From: an uncultured Cohaesibacter sp.
Lineage (GTDB): Bacteria; Pseudomonadota; Alphaproteobacteria; Rhizobiales; Cohaesibacteraceae
Reading direction: 5' to 3'
NCBI RefSeq assembly: GCF_963676485.1
Contig: NZ_OY781114.1
Span: 2,327,001 to 2,391,000, forward strand
DNA: 64,000 bases
Made by a program: the position numbers and the translations under genes. The stretch's first letter is position 1. Each line of letters begins with the position of its first letter. Under the pieces are notes generated by a model. The model saw only the letters and a list, made by a program, of their open reading frames with translations. It was not told the origin of the DNA and did not search any database. Positions 54,663 through 62,014 of this stretch are shown piece after piece.

Positions 54663-56189
54663 ATGCGTACCGTTTTTCTTCTATTTGACAGCCTCAACCG
54701 GCATATGCTCGAGCCTTATGGGGGCTCGAGGGTTCCAACGCCCAACTTTAACCGGCTGGCAGCCCGCTGTGCCACGTTCGAGAAACATTATGTCGGCTCC
54801 ATGCCTTGCATGCCTGCCCGGCGTGACATACTAACCGGGCGGCTCGGGTTCCTGCATCGCAGTTGGGGGCCTGTGGAACCGTTTGACGTCTGCTTCACCG
54901 AAGAGCTGATGGAGCAGAAAGGAACCTATTCCCACCTCGCGACGGATCATTTCCACTATTGGGAAGACGGTGGTGCCACCTATCACAATCGCTACGACAG
55001 CTATGATTTGATCCGTGGACAGGAAGGCGACCCTTGGGTGCCAGCTGCCTGTCCCGATTGGGGGGCCCTTCGGGAGCTGGTCCACGAGAAACAATATTCT
55101 GAAAAACAGCGCAGTTATCCGCGCAAGAATATGGTCAATCGTGAGCGCATTCGCTCGGAGGAAGATTTCCCCAGTCACAAGACGGTTGAAGCTGGTCTTC
55201 AGTTCATTGATCGCAACAAGGCTTGCGACAACTGGTTCCTGCAGATCGAGTGTTTCGACCCGCATGAACCCTTTCAGGCCCCGGATCGGTTCAAGGAGCC
55301 TTTCCAAACAGACTGGAACGGTCCGGTGCGTGACTGGCCACCCTATGATCGGGTCGGAGAATCCGAGCTTGAAAGCGAGGAATTGCGCGCCAATTATCGG
55401 GCTACTCTGTCCCACTGCGATCATTTGCTTGGCCGGGTTCTTGATGTCTTTGACGATCAGGATTTGTGGGAAGATACAGCACTGATTGTCACCACCGATC
55501 ACGGCTTCCTTCTTGGCGAGCATGACTTCTGGGCCAAGAACCGGATGAATCTCTACGAAGAACTGGCTCATATCCCGCTCTTCCTGCATGACCCTCGTCA
55601 TCCCTGTCCGGGAGAGCGGGTTGATGCACTGACCCAAACACCTGATTTGTGCGCGACCTTCATGGACTTGTATGAGGCATCGATGGCGCCGGAAATGCAA
55701 GGGCTGTCGCTTTTGCCGATGCTGAAGGGCGCGCCGGGGCATGAGGCGGTCATGTTTGGCTTTTTCGGCGGTGCGGTGAATGTCACCGACGGGCATCATA
55801 CCTATTTCCGATATCCTTTCGATCTCGCCGAGCAGGACATTTATCAGTACACCCTGATGCCGACCCACATCTTTGATTTCTTTGCAGACGTCGAGCTGGA
55901 AAAGGCAACATTGGTTCCGCCCTTTTCGTTCAGCCGGAACATGCCGTTGTTGCGGGTGCCTGTCCATGAAACAAGCGCGATGTATAAGACCTATGGTCCG
56001 GGCTGTCTGATGGAAAACACGACGGTTCTTTACGATCTTGATGCGGATCCCGGTCAGACGACCCCGCTTGATGATCCGGAATGCGAAGCCCGGATGGAAA
56101 GCCTCCTATCGCAGCTGATGAAGCAGGTTGATGCCCCGGCTGAAGCATGGTCGCGCCTGCGACTGGAACTCTCTGGAGAGGCGTCATGA
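54663..56189 (+). CDS. Formylglycine-type sulfatase, cytoplasmic
   Basis: 508 residues of the alkaline-phosphatase-like sulfatase superfamily. The activation motif C-x-P-x-R is 'CMPAR' (Cys49 to Arg53), so Cys49 must be oxidised to formylglycine. Metal-site residues include Asp9 in 'LLFDSLNR' and 'TTDHGFLLGEHDFWAKNRMNLYEE', with the usual Asp-His and Lys/His positions. It has no signal peptide: the sulfatase fold starts at residue 2. It would therefore remove sulfate from a sugar after ABC import. It is encoded between the permeases and a DUF4432 gene, with a radical-SAM maturase further down. Phosphonate monoester hydrolase is a related alternative, but the maturase argues for sulfatase. Confidence 0.9.
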   Translation: MRTVFLLFDSLNRHMLEPYGGSRVPTPNFNRLAARCATFEKHYVGSMPCMPARRDILTGRLGFLHRSWGPVEPFDVCFTEELMEQKGTYSHLATDHFHYWEDGGATYHNRYDSYDLIRGQEGDPWVPAACPDWGALRELVHEKQYSEKQRSYPRKNMVNRERIRSEEDFPSHKTVEAGLQFIDRNKACDNWFLQIECFDPHEPFQAPDRFKEPFQTDWNGPVRDWPPYDRVGESELESEELRANYRATLSHCDHLLGRVLDVFDDQDLWEDTALIVTTDHGFLLGEHDFWAKNRMNLYEELAHIPLFLHDPRHPCPGERVDALTQTPDLCATFMDLYEASMAPEMQGLSLLPMLKGAPGHEAVMFGFFGGAVNVTDGHHTYFRYPFDLAEQDIYQYTLMPTHIFDFFADVELEKATLVPPFSFSRNMPLLRVPVHETSAMYKTYGPGCLMENTTVLYDLDADPGQTTPLDDPECEARMESLLSQLMKQVDAPAEAWSRLRLELSGEAS

Positions 56190-57202
56190 CAGACAAACGC
56201 AAAGCCACCCCGAAGGCACAGCTCAAACATCTGACCGGCAATTTGCAGCAGTTGGCAGCCGTGCGCAGCATTATTCTGGATGAGGGGCCCGCGCTGGGCC
56301 AACGCGCCCTTGCTTTCTCAACCGGTGGCGGTCTTGATTTTTGGATCTTCTCGGACCGCACAATGGATATCGGACCGCTTTGGTTCCATGGTATGCCGGT
56401 TGCGTGGCATCATCCCGCTGGCATGCTCTCGCCCGCTCTTCACGACGCGCACAGAGACCGGGAAACCGGCATTGAAAGGGCCTTGACTGGCTTTATGATG
56501 ACCTGCGGTCTTGATAATGTGCGCCAACCTCAGGATGGTCTGCCGCTGCACGGAACGTTGCCCTTTACGCCAGCACGGGTCACCGCTTATGGCGAAGACT
56601 GGAACGCGGCCACTCCGGTCCTGTTTGCTGAAGGCACCATTGTCAGTGCGCATTTGGGAGGGGCCAGTTTTTCACTGCTGCGCCGGATTGAGGCCCCCAT
56701 TGGCGGCACCAGCCTGGAGGTGACAGACACGATTGAGAATATCGGGCCAGAACCCGGCCTCTTCCGCATCCTTTATCACACCAACTTCGGCTTTCCTGCC
56801 GTTGGTGCGGGAACGCGGGTTTTGCTGAACGGCCGTGAGCTGATGCAGCATGAGCCGCCCGGTGAAGACACGCAACACCGCAGCGCTCAAGCCGAATGCC
56901 ATCCGTCGGGTACTGGCGGTTTCCTCGCCTCGCTTGAGCGTCCAGCCTCGGGACAATGGCAGGGTATCAGGGTCAACCTGGAAGGGGACGCTCGGAATTT
57001 GCCCTATGTCCAGCTGTGGTCGGATCCGCGCCCCTATCGCAATATTGTCTCCATTGAACCGGTAAACTGCGACCGCCGGAGTGATGGCACCAGCACGGAC
57101 GGCATGAAACTGATGCCCGGAGAGGCATGGACGTCCACCCTCAAATATTCATTCAACTATCTCGATGCGTTCAAGAAAGGAGCCCCAAATGGCAACAGTT
57201 GA
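56186..57202 (+). CDS. DUF4432 (aldose 1-epimerase-like) protein
   Basis: 338 residues. The beta-sandwich pattern ('DFWIFSDRTMDIG', 'HGTLPFTPARVTAYGEDW', 'FRILYHTNFGFPAVGAGTRVLL', 'YRNIVSIEPVNCDR') matches DUF4432 proteins, relatives of galactose mutarotase; the His in 'LHGTLPF' and the Glu in 'SIEPVN' correspond to mutarotase active-site positions. It may speed up anomer exchange of the desulfated sugar or isomerise it. The start overlaps the sulfatase stop (ATGA) and the end overlaps the ATPase gene by 14 bases, so it is tightly embedded in the operon. An upstream in-frame start is not needed. Confidence 0.85.
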   Translation: MTDKRKATPKAQLKHLTGNLQQLAAVRSIILDEGPALGQRALAFSTGGGLDFWIFSDRTMDIGPLWFHGMPVAWHHPAGMLSPALHDAHRDRETGIERALTGFMMTCGLDNVRQPQDGLPLHGTLPFTPARVTAYGEDWNAATPVLFAEGTIVSAHLGGASFSLLRRIEAPIGGTSLEVTDTIENIGPEPGLFRILYHTNFGFPAVGAGTRVLLNGRELMQHEPPGEDTQHRSAQAECHPSGTGGFLASLERPASGQWQGIRVNLEGDARNLPYVQLWSDPRPYRNIVSIEPVNCDRRSDGTSTDGMKLMPGEAWTSTLKYSFNYLDAFKKGAPNGNS

Positions 57203-58283
57203 ACTGAAGGAGGTCAGCAAGAGTTTTGGCAAGCTCGAAGTCATCAAACCACTCAACCTGTCGATTCACGAGGGTGAGTTTCTGGTGCTGGTTGGACCAT
57301 CGGGGTGTGGCAAGTCAACCTTGCTGCGGATGATTTCCGGACTGGAAACCATTTCCAGCGGCGACCTTTTCATAGGGGAACGTCGTGTCAATGATGTGCC
57401 GGCGCGTGATCGCGGCATTTCCATGGTGTTTCAGTCCTATGCGCTTTATCCGCATATGACGAGTGCCGAGAATATGAGCTTTTCACTCCGTCTGGCGGGA
57501 CTGAGCGCAGACGATCAGGCAAAACAAATTGCCCCGGCAGCCAACGTGCTCGGTCTTGATTCCTATCTGGACAGACTTCCCAAAGAGCTGTCGGGTGGCC
57601 AGCGGCAAAGGGTGGCAATGGGCCGCGCCATCGTGCGTGAACCGGATGTTTTCCTGTTCGATGAACCGCTCAGCAACCTTGATGCCAAGCTGCGTGTCCG
57701 CATGCGTGCCGAGCTCAAAGAACTGCATCAGAAGCTTGGCACGACGACCGTCTATGTGACCCATGATCAGATCGAAGCCATGACGTTGGCAGACAGGATT
57801 GTCGTTCTCAGAGACGGAGAGATCGAACAGATCGGTGAGCCTTTGGACCTCTATGATCATCCGGCCAATCGCTTTGTTGCATCCTTTCTTGGCTCGCCGT
57901 CCATGAATTTCTTCGATTTGCCGGTCGCGCAAGACGGCCTTTGTCGAGCCGTTTTTGAAGATGGGGACAGTCTGATGTTGCCCCAGTCCTTCCCTGCTAC
58001 CGACAAAATCACCGTGGGCATACGCCCCGAAGCCCTCCGGCTGGTTTCTGAAGCCGAGGAAGGGAGCATTTCTGCTCAGGTGGTGGTGGTCGAAGCGACA
58101 GGGGCCGAAACCGAGCTCGTGCTGCGCAAGGGAACGCACGAGCTTATCGTCAGTTTCCGCGATCGCATCAGCATTCGCCCCGGAGAGACCGTCCATCTCG
58201 CCATGGATCCAAACACTTTCCATCTGTTCAACCCTCAAACAGGGGCCGCCCTGGTCCGCACCCAATCTGGTGACAGCCGATAA
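57189..58283 (+). CDS. ABC sugar importer ATPase (UgpC/MalK type)
   Basis: 364 residues. Walker A 'GPSGCGKST' (36-44), Q-loop 'MVFQSYALYPHM', signature 'LSGGQRQRVAMGRAI', Walker B 'VFLFDEPLSNLD', switch 'VYVTHDQIEAM', and a C-terminal OB-fold regulatory domain ('SPSMNFFDLPV', 'GIRPEALRL'), the standard layout of carbohydrate importers. It energises the permeases encoded two to three genes earlier. The ATG at 57189 lies inside the end of the DUF4432 gene, preceded by AAAGGAGCC. Confidence 0.93.
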   Translation: MATVELKEVSKSFGKLEVIKPLNLSIHEGEFLVLVGPSGCGKSTLLRMISGLETISSGDLFIGERRVNDVPARDRGISMVFQSYALYPHMTSAENMSFSLRLAGLSADDQAKQIAPAANVLGLDSYLDRLPKELSGGQRQRVAMGRAIVREPDVFLFDEPLSNLDAKLRVRMRAELKELHQKLGTTTVYVTHDQIEAMTLADRIVVLRDGEIEQIGEPLDLYDHPANRFVASFLGSPSMNFFDLPVAQDGLCRAVFEDGDSLMLPQSFPATDKITVGIRPEALRLVSEAEEGSISAQVVVVEATGAETELVLRKGTHELIVSFRDRISIRPGETVHLAMDPNTFHLFNPQTGAALVRTQSGDSR

Positions 58284-58320
58284 ACTGGAAAGACATCCAG
58301 AGCAAAGGAGCGTGCGCGGT

Positions 58321-59652
58321 ATGGAGGCGATGAAGGACCAACCCTTTCAGGTGATGGCAAAGCCCATCGGGCCGCGGTGTAACCTTGACTGCAAATATTG
58401 CTACTATCTGGAAAAGGAAAAGCTGTATCCCGAAACAAAGAAATTCGAGATGCAGCCCGATGTTCTGGAGACCTATATCCGCGACTTCATCGCCTCGCAG
58501 GTTCGGCTCAAGGTGCCGGAGATCTGGTTCAACTGGCAAGGTGGTGAGCCGACCATCTTGGGGCTCGATTATTTCCGCCAGATCGTCGCGTTGCAAAAGC
58601 GGTATGCGCCCGAAACTGCCGCCATCCGCAATGCATTGCAGACCAACGGCATGTTGCTGGATGAGGAATGGGCCGAGTTCCTGAAGGAAAACGGATTTCT
58701 CGTGGGGATCAGCATCGATGGGCCGCAAGAGATCCATGATGCCTTTCGCTACGACAAGGCAGGGCGGGCCAGCTTCACGAGCGTGATGCGCGGCTATGAG
58801 CTGCTCAAGACCCATGGGGTTGAGCACAATATCCTTACCGTGGTGCATCGGGAGAATGCCAAGCGCCCTTTGGAGGTCTACCGCTTCCTCAAGGAAATTG
58901 GGGCAGAGTTCATCCAGTTCATCCCCATCGTGGAGCGCAGTGCGGACGGCAAGACACTTGCCAGCGCACCACAGATCGACGAGGACGGCGTGCCGTATGA
59001 GGTGACGCCCTGGAGCGTGTTGCCGCGCAACTACGGCTCCTTTCTGACAACCGTCTTTGATGAATGGGTGACCCGTGATGTCGGCTCTGTCTTCGTCCAG
59101 TTTTTCGACATGCAGCTGGGGCTGTTCATGGGGCAGCCAGCTTCCCTCTGTGTCTTTGCCGAGACATGCGGGCAGGGGCTGGCGATGGAACATAATGGTG
59201 ATCTTTATGCCTGCGACCATTATGTCTATCCGCAGTTCAAGCTTGGCAACATCACCGAGACACCGGTTGATAGTCTTGCCAATTCCGCTCAGCAAAAGCA
59301 ATTTGGCGATGCCAAGCGCGACACTCTGACAGAGCAATGCCGGAGCTGCGATATCCGCTTTGCCTGCAATGGGGGCTGCCCCAAACACCGGTTCCTCAAG
59401 ACAAAGAGCGGCGAGCCCGGGCTCAACTATTTCTGCCGCTCAACCACTCAGTTCGTGAAGCACGCCCGGCCTTATCTCGAGACCATGGTCAAACTGTTGC
59501 AGGCGGGTCGCCCGGCGAGCGATATCATGCGTCTCATCAACAGTGGTCAGATATGCGGCGGCAACAGGTTGAAACCCGCCAGCGCCCCAAGCCGCAATGC
59601 ACCCTGCCCATGCGGCAGTGGCCGCAAATTCAAGCATTGTTGTGGGGCTTGA
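58321..59652 (+). CDS. Anaerobic sulfatase-maturating enzyme (radical SAM) with C-terminal SEC-C motif
   Basis: 443 residues. The radical-SAM cluster motif 'CNLDCKYCYY' (Cys20, Cys24, Cys27) comes first; the SPASM region has the cysteines expected for two more clusters ('CVFAETCGQG', 'YACDHYVYP', 'CRSCDIRFACNGGCPKHRF', 'NYFCRS'). Such anSMEs turn the active-site Cys or Ser of a sulfatase into formylglycine without oxygen. The end, 'RNAPCPCGSGRKFKHCCG', is a SEC-C zinc motif, unusual in this family and perhaps a docking module. It is the last gene of the sulfatase operon. The ATG at 58321 follows AAAGGAG; an earlier in-frame start at 58270 would overlap the ATPase gene. Confidence 0.92.
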   Translation: MEAMKDQPFQVMAKPIGPRCNLDCKYCYYLEKEKLYPETKKFEMQPDVLETYIRDFIASQVRLKVPEIWFNWQGGEPTILGLDYFRQIVALQKRYAPETAAIRNALQTNGMLLDEEWAEFLKENGFLVGISIDGPQEIHDAFRYDKAGRASFTSVMRGYELLKTHGVEHNILTVVHRENAKRPLEVYRFLKEIGAEFIQFIPIVERSADGKTLASAPQIDEDGVPYEVTPWSVLPRNYGSFLTTVFDEWVTRDVGSVFVQFFDMQLGLFMGQPASLCVFAETCGQGLAMEHNGDLYACDHYVYPQFKLGNITETPVDSLANSAQQKQFGDAKRDTLTEQCRSCDIRFACNGGCPKHRFLKTKSGEPGLNYFCRSTTQFVKHARPYLETMVKLLQAGRPASDIMRLINSGQICGGNRLKPASAPSRNAPCPCGSGRKFKHCCGA

Positions 59653-59708
59653 GAAGTGTGCTGGAGGTGCAAAGCTGCTGCAACGCGGACGAGGATGATT
59701 TCAACCCT

Positions 59709-59831
59709 ATGTCACAAGGGCAAACGAGGTTTTTCGATTCAGCACTTGAACATTGGCAAAAACTCGGCTACATGCCACCCATGATTAAAAACGCACCCAT
59801 CGCTGCCAACTATTATGCGACCCTCCCATAA
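59709..59831 (+). CDS. Possible 40-residue protein after the maturase gene
   Basis: A 40-codon frame ('MSQGQTRFFDSALEHWQKLG', then a Pro/Met and Ala-rich end) between the maturase stop and the operon terminator. The composition is protein-like, with an amphipathic helix in the first half, but the only ribosome-like GAGG is 14 bases away. It could be a small gene, or the decayed end of an earlier longer gene. Not recognised. Confidence 0.3.
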   Translation: MSQGQTRFFDSALEHWQKLGYMPPMIKNAPIAANYYATLP

Positions 59832-59863
59832 GGAGCGGCGCGTTTTCATCATGCCTTGAAACA

Positions 59864-59886
59864 AGCCGCCGTCAGGCGGCTTTTTC
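59864..59886 (+). terminator. Intrinsic terminator of the sulfatase operon
   Basis: Perfect 7-bp G+C-rich stem AGCCGCC/GGCGGCT with a GTCA tetraloop followed by TTTTT. Ideal form for an intrinsic terminator on the plus strand. It ends the sulfatase/maturase transcript about 40 bases before the tyrS start, so tyrS needs its own promoter or depends on readthrough. Confidence 0.88.
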
Positions 59887-59926
59887 ATGTTCGGAGCACC
59901 CTGGCGGTAGCAACAGGAAAGTTCCG

Positions 59927-61189
59927 ATGACACAATCCCAAATACCAAATGATGATTTTGTACCCCGTTCCGCTGTTATGAAGACATTGACGGAGCGCGG
60001 CTATATCAACCAGACCACAGCTTCGAGCGAACTCGATGCAAGCTTTGAAGCCGGTATCGTTCCCGCATATGTCGGGTTTGACGCAACTGCCGACAGCCTG
60101 CATGTGGGGCACCTGCTGCCCATCATGTCGCTGCGCAGGCTCCAGCAGGCGGGCCACAAGCCGATTGTTCTGATTGGAGGGGGCACAACACGGATCGGAG
60201 ATCCGAGCTTTCGCTCCGAGGCTCGCCCGATGCTTTCAGAAGAGCAAATCGCCAGCAACATTGAGGGGATCAGGAAGGTGTTTGATCGCCTCCTCGTCTT
60301 CGGTGACGGCCCGACCGACGCGATAATGGTGAACAATGCCGAATGGCTCGATGATGTCCACTGGGTGGACATGCTCAGGGATGTTGGCAGTCACTTCTCG
60401 ATCAATCGGATGCTGTCTTTCGACAGCGTAAAAGCCAGACTCGAGAAGCAGGAAAATCTAAGCTTTCTGGAGTTCAACTACATGATATTGCAGGCCTATG
60501 ATTTTCTGGAGCTGTCTCGCCGCACCGGTTGCAAATTGCAAATGGGTGGGGCCGACCAATGGGGCAACATCATCAACGGCATTGATCTTGTGCGCAGAGT
60601 TGACAGGCAAGAGGTTTTTGGGATGACCGCGCCTCTGCTGTCAACGTCATCGGGTGTGAAGATGGGCAAGACGGCAGCTGGAGCCGTCTGGTTGAATGCA
60701 GATCGCCTGTCGCCATACGACTATTGGCAGTTCTGGCGCAATACCGAAGATGCCGACGTCTCGCGCTTCCTCAAACTGTTTACAGATCTGCCGATGGAAG
60801 AGATCGCCCGACTTGGTGAAGCAGAGGGCGCGGAACTCAATGGTGTTAAGGAACGCTTGGCCAATGAGGCCACAGCGCTTGTCCACGGCAAGGAGGCTGC
60901 CGAGCAAGCATGCAAAACCGCCAAGCAAACTTTCGAGGATGGCAGCGCAGCACATGGTCTACCAACCCTTGAGCTTGGTGATGAAGAACGGGTCCATGGG
61001 GTTTCGATTGTCGACCTTTTGGTCCGGTCCGGCTTGACATCTTCCAAAGGGGAGGCGCGACGAGCCATCGCCGGTCGTGGTATACGCATCGATGACGCCT
61101 GTATCGAAGATGCTGATGCGACCATTGTTTCCAAAGGTCAGCCAATGCGGCTTTCTCATGGGCGCAAACGCCACGTCGTCATAAAATAA
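59927..61189 (+). CDS. tyrS: Tyrosyl-tRNA synthetase
   Basis: 420 residues, class I. The first signature is HVGH (59-62) and the KMSKS-type loop reads 'GVKMGKT'. 'NYMILQAYDFLEL' and 'LQMGGADQWGNIINGIDL' line the tyrosine pocket, and an S4 RNA-binding domain occupies the last 60 residues ('SSKGEARRAIAGRGIRIDD'). It charges tRNA-Tyr with tyrosine in the cytoplasm. The KMGKT ending, in place of the KMGKS I recall for alphaproteobacterial homologues, and its place between a sulfatase operon and IS debris leave open that it is a second copy. The terminator just upstream separates it from that operon. Confidence 0.93.
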   Translation: MTQSQIPNDDFVPRSAVMKTLTERGYINQTTASSELDASFEAGIVPAYVGFDATADSLHVGHLLPIMSLRRLQQAGHKPIVLIGGGTTRIGDPSFRSEARPMLSEEQIASNIEGIRKVFDRLLVFGDGPTDAIMVNNAEWLDDVHWVDMLRDVGSHFSINRMLSFDSVKARLEKQENLSFLEFNYMILQAYDFLELSRRTGCKLQMGGADQWGNIINGIDLVRRVDRQEVFGMTAPLLSTSSGVKMGKTAAGAVWLNADRLSPYDYWQFWRNTEDADVSRFLKLFTDLPMEEIARLGEAEGAELNGVKERLANEATALVHGKEAAEQACKTAKQTFEDGSAAHGLPTLELGDEERVHGVSIVDLLVRSGLTSSKGEARRAIAGRGIRIDDACIEDADATIVSKGQPMRLSHGRKRHVVIK

Positions 61190-61191
61190 AC

Positions 61192-61227
61192 GAAGAGGGC
61201 GCCGAATTTCCAAATCGGCGCCTCTTC
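61192..61227. terminator. Strong hairpin after tyrS
   Basis: A 13-bp stem, GAAGAG-GCGCCGA with TCGGCGCCTCTTC and one bulged G, starts 3 bases after the tyrS stop. On the plus strand it is followed by AAAAAA and on the minus strand by GTTTATTTT, so the T-tract favours leftward termination, but the stem is strong enough to act both ways. Confidence 0.55.
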
Positions 61228-61345
61228 AAAAAATGAGCTCAGAGAGCGGATGTGGGCCTGTTACAAGACACAGATTAGAAGCAAGTTTGTGGGCTCATAT
61301 GTATCCGGCCTTTTGATCGACACGTGGGTCGTGGCCTTGTTGGGG

Positions 61346-61654
61346 TTACGCTCGCACAGTGATCTCATTACCTGCAAGGTCAAAATTGACCGTTAGGGTC
61401 GTCAGATGCTTGGGGACGGAATGTTTTCGTTCCATGCAGTCTGTCTATCGATTGGTCCTCATCGGGATGACCTGTGCTGCCTGAACAAAAAGCATGCGCA
61501 AGTAGCGACTGCCCCGCTTTGATATGCGCCCGAGAACCGTTCGACCTCCGGTACTATATTGCCTAGGCACCAGACCAACTCATGCAGCAAAGTCACGGCC
61601 GCGACCAAAAGTTTCATCCGTCCCTATCGCCGCAACCCTCGCCGTCGAGATCAT
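61346..61654 (-). pseudogene. C-terminal fragment of an IS110-family transposase
   Basis: The minus strand encodes, in one frame with an internal stop, 'VAAIGTDETFGRGRDFAA' then, after the stop, 'VGLVPRQYSTGGRTVLGRIS' and 'KRGSRYLRMLFVQAAQVIPM'. This is the conserved C-terminal region (Transposase_20) of IS110-family transposases. The match fades after about 61460, where the original end ('wrapped' tail of the family) is lost. Two in-frame stops and loss of the N-terminal catalytic part show that it is dead. Confidence 0.75.
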
Positions 61655-61827
61655 CAGAAAGATCCGACGGAGTTCGGAGATTGGCTTGGCGACCAGATAA
61701 TCTAGGCTTGGTTGCAGTGAATACTGCGGGAAGGTGCGATAACGTTGGTCGCTGAGTGAGATAACTCGATTGTCGGAGTTGGTATGGCGACTTTACACGG
61801 CAAAATCTGCCTCGACGACTCCTGAAT

Positions 61828-61843
61828 TTTTTGCAACAGAGCC
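61828..61843 (-). mobile_element. IS6-type terminal inverted repeat, copy 2
   Basis: The 16-mer TTTTTGCAACAGAGCC is identical to that at 50272-50287 and in the same orientation. No IS6 transposase frame was recognised on its left side, where IS110 debris lies, so this may be a solo end left by deletion or nested insertion. Confidence 0.6.
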
Positions 61844-62014
61844 CTTCAAGAGTATTGAACCGCAAAATCCGACCCTCATACTTTCACCAAGTACAATTTA
61901 GATTGAAGACTTTTGTTATAGGCTTGAAATCAATATTTAAGATTTTTTACGCAATCTATTGGTAAAAGCTGCAAGCCAATGTTTCCCGTTCACCGCTAGC
62001 TCGGATCTGTCTCG

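Larger units (their letters stand above)
61190..62014. other. Gene-free region with insertion-sequence debris
   Basis: About 825 bases between tyrS and the Cache chemoreceptor with no intact gene. It holds, in order, the tyrS hairpin, an IS110-family remnant, about 170 bases of unrecognised sequence, a solo IS6-type end, and an AT-rich stretch (61850-61960) that probably carries the promoter of the chemoreceptor gene. Confidence 0.6.

Noticed and set aside
54663-56189. Reading the sulfatase as a phosphonate monoester hydrolase
   Set aside because: The families are close, but the co-encoded maturase and the CMPAR motif in a sugar-import operon favour a sulfatase.
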